A stretch of DNA of 64,000 nt from Mycolicibacterium llatzerense (lineage in GTDB: Bacteria; Actinomycetota; Actinomycetes; Mycobacteriales; Mycobacteriaceae), in the NCBI RefSeq assembly GCF_000878195.1, contig NZ_JXST01000005.1, positions 62,001 through 126,000 of the forward strand, written 5' to 3'. Numbering within the stretch: position 1 is the first letter of the stretch; every line of letters begins with the position of its first letter. A program made the translations under genes and the position numbers. This document shows positions 56,236 through 64,000 of this stretch, one piece after another. The notes beneath the pieces were generated by a model, which saw only the letters and a list, made by a program, of their open reading frames with translations, was not told the origin of the DNA and did no database searches.

Positions 56236-58812
56236 GTGGCTCTGAACCCCCCGAACGGCGCAGACCTGCCTCTCCCCATGGTCCCACCGCTCGCCGCGCC
56301 GTCATCGTCCGCGTTACGCCGCGTCCTGCGCCGCGCGCGTGACGGTGTTTCGCTCAATGTGGACGAGGCCGCGATCGCGATGACGGCCCGCGGCGACGAC
56401 CTCGTCGACCTCTGCGCCAGCGCCGCCCGTGTCCGTGACGCCGGGCTGGAAGCGGCGGGCCGGCGAGGTGCGAACGGCCGGTTGCCGGTGTCGTATTCGC
56501 GCAAGGTCTTCATCCCCGTCACCCACCTGTGCCGTGACACCTGCCATTACTGCACGTTCGTGACGGTGCCCGGCAAGCTGCGCGCACAGGGCATGGGTAT
56601 GTTCATGGAGCCCGACGAGATTCTCGACGTGGCCCGCCGCGGCGCCGAGTTGGGTTGCCAGGAGGCGCTTTTCACCCTGGGTGACCGCCCGGAGGACCGG
56701 TGGGACGAAGCCAAGCAGTGGCTCGACGAACGGGGCTATGACTCCACCCTCGATTACGTGCGCGCCATGGCGATTCGCGTCCTTGAGGAAACCGGACTGC
56801 TGCCACACCTGAATCCCGGCGTGATGAGCTGGTCGGAACTGTCGCGGCTCAAGCCGGTCGCGCCGTCCATGGGCATGATGCTCGAGACCACGTCGCGCCG
56901 CCTGTTCGAGACCAAGGGCCTGGCGCACTACGGCAGCCCCGACAAGGACCCGGCAGTTCGGCTGCGCACGCTCGACGACGCCGGCCGGCTGTCCATCCCG
57001 TTCACGACCGGTTTGTTGGTCGGTATCGGTGAGAACCTCACCGAGCGGGCCGAGACCATGCACGCGATCCGCAAGTCCCACAAGGAATTCGGGCACGTGC
57101 AGGAAGTCATCGTGCAGAACTTCCGGGCCAAGGATCACACCGCCATGGCCGCGACGCCCGACGCCGGGATCGACGATTTCCTGGCCACCATCGCGGTGAC
57201 CCGCCTGGTGCTCGGACCCAAGATGCGGATCCAGGCGCCGCCGAACCTGGTGTCCCGCGAAGAATGCCTGGCGCTGATCGGCGCCGGCGTCGACGACTGG
57301 GGCGGCGTCTCACCGCTGACCCCCGACCACGTCAACCCGGAACGGCCTTGGCCGGCGCTGGACGATCTGGCCGACATCACTGCTGAAGCCGGCTATGACC
57401 TGGTGCAGCGACTGACGGCGCAGCCGTCGTACGTGCAGGCCGGGGCGGCGTGGATCGACCCGCGCGTGCGTGGACATGTGGATGCCCTGGCGGACCCGGA
57501 GACCGGGTGGGCGCGCGACGTCAACCCCGTCGGCATGCCGTGGCAGGAACCCGACGAGGCCTCGGAGTCGTTGGGCCGCACCGATCTGCACACCGCCATC
57601 GACACCGAGGGTCGACTGACGGAGACGCGCAGCGACCTCGGTAGCGCGTTCGGCGACTGGGAGTCCATTCGGGAGAAGGTCTCCGAGCTGGCGGCCCGCG
57701 CCCCGGAACGTATCGACACCGACGTGCTCGCCGCGCTGCGTGCCGCGGAGCGCAACCCGGGCGGCTGCAGCGACGACGAGTACCTGGCGCTGGCCACGGC
57801 CGACGGACCGGCTCTGGAAGCTGTTGCGGCGCTGGCAGATTCGCTGCGCCGGGATGTCATGGGCGACGACGTCACATTCGTCGTCAACCGGAACATCAAC
57901 TTCACCAACATCTGCTACACCGGTTGCCGCTTCTGCGCCTTCGCGCAGCGCAAGGGCGACGCCGACGCCTACTCGCTCTCGACCGACGAGGTGGCCGACC
58001 GCGCCTGGGAGGCGCACGTCGCCGGGGCCACCGAGGTCTGCATGCAGGGCGGCATCGACCCCGAGCTGCCCGTCACCGGGTACGCCGATCTCGTTCGTGC
58101 GGTGAAGAAGCGCGTGCCGTCGATGCACGTGCATGCCTTCTCGCCCATGGAGATTGCCAACGGCGTGACCCGCAGTGGAATGTCGACGCGGGAGTGGCTG
58201 ACGTCGCTGCGCGAGGCCGGCCTCGACACCATCCCGGGCACCGCCGCCGAGATTCTCGACGACGAAGTCCGCTGGGTGCTGACCAAGGGCAAGCTGCCGA
58301 CCGCCGAGTGGATCAACGTGGTGACCACCGCGCACGAAGTGGGTCTGCGGTCGTCGTCGACGATGATGTACGGGCACGTCGACACCCCGAAGCACTGGGT
58401 GGGGCACCTGAATGTATTGCGCGGAATCCAGGACCGCACAGGCGGTTTCACCGAGTTCGTGCCGCTGCCGTTCGTGCATCAGTCCTCGCCGCTGTATCTG
58501 GCCGGTGGCGCGCGCCCGGGGCCGACGCACCGCGACAACCGCGCGGTGCACGCACTGGCGCGGATCATGCTCCACGGCAGGATCCCCAGCATCCAGACCT
58601 CGTGGGTCAAGCTCGGGGTCGAGCGCACCCAGGTGATGCTCCAGGGCGGCGCCAACGACCTCGGCGGCACCCTGATGGAGGAGACCATCTCCCGCATGGC
58701 GGGTTCGGAGAACGGGTCCGCCAAGACCGTCGCCGAGCTGGTCGCCATCGCCGAAGGCATCGGCCGCCCGGCCCGCCAGCGCAGCACCGACTACTCGCCG
58801 CTGGCCGCCTAA
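56236..58812 (+). CDS. fbiC: FO synthase FbiC (CofG-CofH fusion)
   Basis: An 858-residue radical-SAM fusion that builds the deazaflavin FO of coenzyme F420 from tyrosine and 5-amino-6-ribitylamino-uracil. The N-terminal CofG-like half has Cys99, Cys103 and Cys106 (CRDTCHYC); the C-terminal CofH-like half has Cys560, Cys564 and Cys567 (CYTGCRFC). The size matches M. tuberculosis FbiC (856). GTG at 56236 is chosen by the N-terminal resemblance; the frame from 56191 adds 15 residues. It corresponds to Rv1173. Confidence 0.95.
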   Translation: MALNPPNGADLPLPMVPPLAAPSSSALRRVLRRARDGVSLNVDEAAIAMTARGDDLVDLCASAARVRDAGLEAAGRRGANGRLPVSYSRKVFIPVTHLCRDTCHYCTFVTVPGKLRAQGMGMFMEPDEILDVARRGAELGCQEALFTLGDRPEDRWDEAKQWLDERGYDSTLDYVRAMAIRVLEETGLLPHLNPGVMSWSELSRLKPVAPSMGMMLETTSRRLFETKGLAHYGSPDKDPAVRLRTLDDAGRLSIPFTTGLLVGIGENLTERAETMHAIRKSHKEFGHVQEVIVQNFRAKDHTAMAATPDAGIDDFLATIAVTRLVLGPKMRIQAPPNLVSREECLALIGAGVDDWGGVSPLTPDHVNPERPWPALDDLADITAEAGYDLVQRLTAQPSYVQAGAAWIDPRVRGHVDALADPETGWARDVNPVGMPWQEPDEASESLGRTDLHTAIDTEGRLTETRSDLGSAFGDWESIREKVSELAARAPERIDTDVLAALRAAERNPGGCSDDEYLALATADGPALEAVAALADSLRRDVMGDDVTFVVNRNINFTNICYTGCRFCAFAQRKGDADAYSLSTDEVADRAWEAHVAGATEVCMQGGIDPELPVTGYADLVRAVKKRVPSMHVHAFSPMEIANGVTRSGMSTREWLTSLREAGLDTIPGTAAEILDDEVRWVLTKGKLPTAEWINVVTTAHEVGLRSSSTMMYGHVDTPKHWVGHLNVLRGIQDRTGGFTEFVPLPFVHQSSPLYLAGGARPGPTHRDNRAVHALARIMLHGRIPSIQTSWVKLGVERTQVMLQGGANDLGGTLMEETISRMAGSENGSAKTVAELVAIAEGIGRPARQRSTDYSPLAA

Positions 58813-58834
58813 CTCCGAGCCGGCCTGGGGTCAC

Positions 58835-58852
58835 CTCCCGCTTGCGGGGGAG
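58835..58852 (+). terminator. Weak hairpin after fbiC
   Basis: CTCCCGC (58835-58841) and GCGGGGGAG (58844-58852) pair with a tight loop 22 nt after the stop. Confidence 0.35.
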
Positions 58853-58926
58853 TCGGTACGGGCTTTCGCGGTGTGTCGCGTGCATTCTGCGCGCGCTCGC
58901 GGGCGGTGAGTGTCACTCTGTGATGC

Positions 58927-59388
58927 GTGAACATGATCGGTGAACTGCCCGCTCATCCGTTGCTCGTGCACGCGATCGTCGTCCTCGCGTCGCTGACGGC
59001 CGTCCTGACAATCCTGTGCGGAGTGTGGACGGCCGCGCGGGAGCGGCTGGTGTGGCTGACGCTGGCGCTGTCCGTGGTGACGGTCATTCTGACCCCATTC
59101 GCCATCGAGGCCGGCGAGGCGCTGATTCACCAGCTACCCAAGAGTCCCGTCCTGCGTGAGCACGCTGAACTCGGCGACACCGCAATCTTTTTCGTCATCG
59201 GCCTGCTGGTGGTGTCGTTGGCGCTGACCTTCTTGCACCGTTGGGGCACGCGGCTCGGGGACAAGGAGAAGCTGGCCCGTGTCGTGGTGGCGGTACTGGC
59301 CGTGGTCGTCGGTGTGGCGACGATCTACCAGATCGTGCGGATCGGGCACACCGGTGCGCGTGCGGTCTGGGGCGGATTCAGCCTGTAG
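58927..59388 (+). CDS. DUF2231-type membrane protein
   Basis: A 153-residue protein with four hydrophobic helices. LPAHPLLVHAIVVLASLTAV at the start is the DUF2231 signature, with conserved His residues likely near a cofactor or metal. Function is unknown. The GTG at 58927 has CACTCT 7 nt upstream; an ATG at 58933 is possible. The gene ends just before repeat A copy 3. Confidence 0.75.
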   Translation: MNMIGELPAHPLLVHAIVVLASLTAVLTILCGVWTAARERLVWLTLALSVVTVILTPFAIEAGEALIHQLPKSPVLREHAELGDTAIFFVIGLLVVSLALTFLHRWGTRLGDKEKLARVVVAVLAVVVGVATIYQIVRIGHTGARAVWGGFSL

Positions 59389-59398
59389 TAGTTCCACT

Positions 59399-59459
59399 CG
59401 CGAGCAGACGCAAAACTGTCGAAATTCCGGGGAGATCGACAGTTTTGCGTCTGCTCGCG
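59399..59459. repeat. Palindromic repeat family A, copy 3
   Basis: A 61-bp inverted repeat: CGCGAGCAGACGCAAAACTG on the left and ACAGTTTTGCGTCTGCTCGC on the right, with 22-bp near-perfect arms. It lies between the convergent DUF2231 and fadH genes. Confidence 0.88.
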
Positions 59460-59465
59460 GGAAAA

Positions 59466-62050
<2,585 letters not shown>

Positions 62051-62081
62051 GGCATGAGCGTAGGTGCTACCGGCGGTCCTA

Positions 62082-62095
62082 TGCAACAAATTGCA
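62082..62095. promoter_or_regulatory. Short palindrome upstream of the PadR-fadH operon
   Basis: TGCAACAAATTGCA has 5-bp arms and a 4-bp spacer. It lies 20 bp upstream of the PadR -10 box, near where a -35 would be, and is a candidate PadR operator. Confidence 0.4.
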
Positions 62096-62296
62096 AAGCC
62101 GAACATGACACGCGTAAAAACTCGTGAGTCGCAACTAGTCGGAAGGTATCTGCAACGGCTAGTGTCAGTAACCACGCGCTCCGGCGCGCAAAGTTAGGTC
62201 ACACTGAGCCAGACCGCTCAAAATGGGCGCACCATACTGACGTCGGCTCGTTGAGTCCTGATGAGCCAGCAGCCCCCTGGAACAGGAGAACTACCG

Positions 62297-62617
62297 GTGA
62301 CGTACGTCATTGCCGAACCCTGCGTCGACGTCAAAGACAAGGCATGCATCGAAGAATGCCCGGTCGATTGCATCTACGAGGGTGCACGCATGTTGTACAT
62401 CCACCCCGATGAGTGTGTGGACTGCGGCGCGTGCGAGCCCGTCTGCCCCGTCGAGGCCATCTACTACGAGGACGACGTCCCCGATCAGTGGAGCGGATAC
62501 ACCCAGAACAACGCCGACTTCTTCGCCGAGCTCGGCTCGCCGGGTGGTGCGTCGAAGGTCGGCCAGACCGACAACGACCCGCAGGCGGTCAAGGATCTCG
62601 CGCCGCAGGGCGAGTGA
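62297..62617 (+). CDS. fdxC: Ferredoxin FdxC
   Basis: A 106-residue 7Fe-type ferredoxin. The Cys pattern C-(VDVKDKA)-C-(IEE)-CP with CIYEG, and [18 protein letters not shown], binds a 3Fe-4S and a 4Fe-4S cluster. It carries electrons in the cytoplasm. GGAGAA precedes the GTG at 62297. The next gene starts inside its stop, as in the M. tuberculosis Rv1177-Rv1178 pair. Confidence 0.93.
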   Translation: MTYVIAEPCVDVKDKACIEECPVDCIYEGARMLYIHPDECVDCGACEPVCPVEAIYYEDDVPDQWSGYTQNNADFFAELGSPGGASKVGQTDNDPQAVKDLAPQGE

Positions 62618-63723
62618 CTCTGTCCGCTCGAACCAAGGTCTCGGCTGCTCTGCCGGTGTTCCCCTGGGACACGCTGGCTGACGCAACCGCGACCGCGCGT
62701 GCCCACCCGGACGGCATCGTCGATCTGTCCGTCGGTACGCCCGTAGATGCGGTGGCCGACGTCATTCGGGAGGCCCTGGCCGCTGCCAGTGCCGCACCGG
62801 GTTATCCGACGACGGCCGGCACGCCGGCGGTTCGCGCGTCGGCGGTGGCTGCCCTGCAGCGCCGCTACGGCGTGACCGGTCTGCCGGAGCAGGCGGTGCT
62901 GCCGGTCATCGGCACCAAAGAGGTGATCGCCTGGCTGCCGACCCTGCTCGGGTTGGGGGCCGCCGACACCGTCGTCGTGCCCGAGCTGGCCTACCCGACG
63001 TACGACGTCGGCGCACGGCTGGCCGGTGCCCAAGTGCTGCGGGCCGATTCCCTGACCCAGATCGGGCCGCAGGCGCCCGGGCTGGTCTACCTGAACTCGC
63101 CCAGCAACCCGACCGGCAAGGTGCTCGGTGTCGACCACCTGCGCAAGGTCGTCGGCTGGGCGCGTGAGCGCGGTGTCGTCATCGCGTCCGACGAGTGCTA
63201 CCTCGGCCTGGCGTGGGACGCCCAGCCACTGTCGGTGTTGCATCCCGACGTCTGCGACGGCGACCACACGGGTCTGTTGGCCGTGCACTCGCTGTCCAAG
63301 ACGTCATCGCTGGCCGGTTATCGGGCTGGTTTCGTGGCGGGTGATCCGGCTTTGGTTGCCGAGCTGTTGGCGGTGCGCAAGCACGCCGGGATGATCGTCC
63401 CGACGCCGGTGCAGGCCGCGATGGTCGCCGCCCTTGACGACGACGAGCACGAACGCATCCAGCGGGACCGCTACGCCAAGCGGCGCGACGCACTGCTGGC
63501 GGCGGTCAGAGGAGCCGGCTTCACCGTCGAGCACTCCGAGGCCGGCCTGTACCTGTGGGCCACCCGCGGCGAGTCCGGTCGTGCGACGGTCGCGTGGCTG
63601 GCCGAGCGCGGCATCCTCGTCGCCCCCGGCGAGTTCTACGGCCCGGCCGGCGAGCAGTTCGTGCGCATCGCGCTGACCGCGACCGACGAGCGCATCGCCG
63701 CCGCGGTTTCCCGGTTGGCGTAG
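62614..63723 (+). CDS. dapC: Succinyldiaminopimelate transaminase DapC
   Basis: A 369-residue fold-type I PLP aminotransferase. [21 protein letters not shown] and [16 protein letters not shown] are the aminotransferase class I/II motifs; the Lys in SLSK binds PLP. In actinobacteria this gene next to fdxC encodes the DapC step of lysine and diaminopimelate synthesis, so it feeds peptidoglycan. The GTG overlaps the fdxC stop (GTGA). It corresponds to Rv1178. Confidence 0.88.
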   Translation: MTLSARTKVSAALPVFPWDTLADATATARAHPDGIVDLSVGTPVDAVADVIREALAAASAAPGYPTTAGTPAVRASAVAALQRRYGVTGLPEQAVLPVIGTKEVIAWLPTLLGLGAADTVVVPELAYPTYDVGARLAGAQVLRADSLTQIGPQAPGLVYLNSPSNPTGKVLGVDHLRKVVGWARERGVVIASDECYLGLAWDAQPLSVLHPDVCDGDHTGLLAVHSLSKTSSLAGYRAGFVAGDPALVAELLAVRKHAGMIVPTPVQAAMVAALDDDEHERIQRDRYAKRRDALLAAVRGAGFTVEHSEAGLYLWATRGESGRATVAWLAERGILVAPGEFYGPAGEQFVRIALTATDERIAAAVSRLA

Positions 63724-63774
63724 TTCTTCCGCTCGCGGGAGGCGGTCAACCCGGCTGGGCTAGCGTCCTGACGT

Positions 63775-64000
63775 ATGCAGGTATTCGCCGCCATGTCGCC
63801 CGAGCTGCCTCTGACAAGGGTGCCGGCCTACGCGCGCCGGGTAGAGAAGCTCGGGTTCGACGGGCTGCACATTGCGGAGACGATCCACGACTCGCTCGCC
63901 GTGGCGCTGTTGGCCGCCGAACACACGGAACGGCTGACCATCCGGACCGCCGTCACCCTGGCGTTCGTCCGCAGTCCCATGCTCACCGCCTACGCGGCCT
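63775..64000 (+). CDS. Luciferase-like F420-dependent oxidoreductase, N-terminal fragment
   Basis: The frame begins MQVFAAMSPELPLTRVPAY and continues ARRVEKLGFDGLHIAETIHD to the window edge (75 residues). This is the first beta-alpha unit of the LLM TIM barrel; the family often uses coenzyme F420 in mycobacteria. TAGCGT lies 8 nt before the ATG. Substrate cannot be guessed from the fragment. Confidence 0.75.
   Translation, partial: MQVFAAMSPELPLTRVPAYARRVEKLGFDGLHIAETIHDSLAVALLAAEHTERLTIRTAVTLAFVRSPMLTAYAA

Overview
The window is high-GC actinobacterial DNA from a mycobacterium, most likely an environmental Mycolicibacterium-type species. I infer this from the gene families (MmpL13, PimE, LpqW, MshB, MutT2, FbiC, FdxC, an Mce-associated protein, MCR) and from a gene order that, recalled from memory, follows M. 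tuberculosis Rv1141c-Rv1178 with insertions and losses. Many starts have no Shine-Dalgarno but carry a TANNNT-type -10 box 6-8 nt upstream, as expected for mycobacterial leaderless mRNAs; I used this to choose several starts.

Layout. 1-2400: an Mce-associated membrane protein fragment, a WS/DGAT-like acyltransferase and a DoxX protein. 2400-8230: a DUF3556 membrane protein behind a KstR-type palindrome, then a FadR-like GntR regulator divergent from a thiolase, enoyl-CoA hydratase and acyl-CoA dehydrogenase operon (beta-oxidation type). 8298-12367: a secreted fasciclin protein, two MFS transporters and a gamma carbonic anhydrase-like protein. 12449-16280: enoyl-CoA hydratase, alpha-methylacyl-CoA racemase, an SDR and a nitronate monooxygenase-like protein. 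16494-21637: a 40-codon small ORF, intact mmpL13 with a TetR gene and a methyltransferase, a sirtuin and a short GntR regulator.

21860-29345 is an accessory oxidation module: PucR regulator, Baeyer-Villiger-type monooxygenase, a CYP102-like P450-reductase fusion, an AraC/GATase1 regulator and a cupin. 29355-32713 returns to the conserved backbone (uracil permease, Omt-like methyltransferase, DUF1697, Rv1155-like flavin/F420 protein, DUF5302). 32791-37666 is a second accessory block: acyltransferase 3, MFS, and an XRE-cupin regulator divergent from a class II aldolase and a DapA-like aldolase. 37673-41440 carries DUF732, HhH-GPD, nitroreductase, DUF1059 and a MarR regulon with two identical operators.

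41495-56025 holds the cell-envelope and redox core: two Ala/Pro-rich secreted proteins (one frameshifted), PimE, pterin dehydratase, a DUF559-like protein flanked by repeats, MutT2, TypA, LpqW (PIM/LAM branch control together with PimE), a ClC-type channel and MshB (mycothiol). The narGHJI genes that lie between mutT2 and typA in M. tuberculosis are absent. 56236-64000 holds FbiC (F420 synthesis), DUF2231, a PadR-FadH operon, ferredoxin FdxC, DapC-like aminotransferase and the start of an F420-dependent luciferase-like oxidoreductase.

Two families of short palindromic repeats occur three times each (family A: 2332, 32721, 59399; family B: 38683, 44993, 45983). No rRNA, tRNA, insertion sequence, prophage or CRISPR array is visible.
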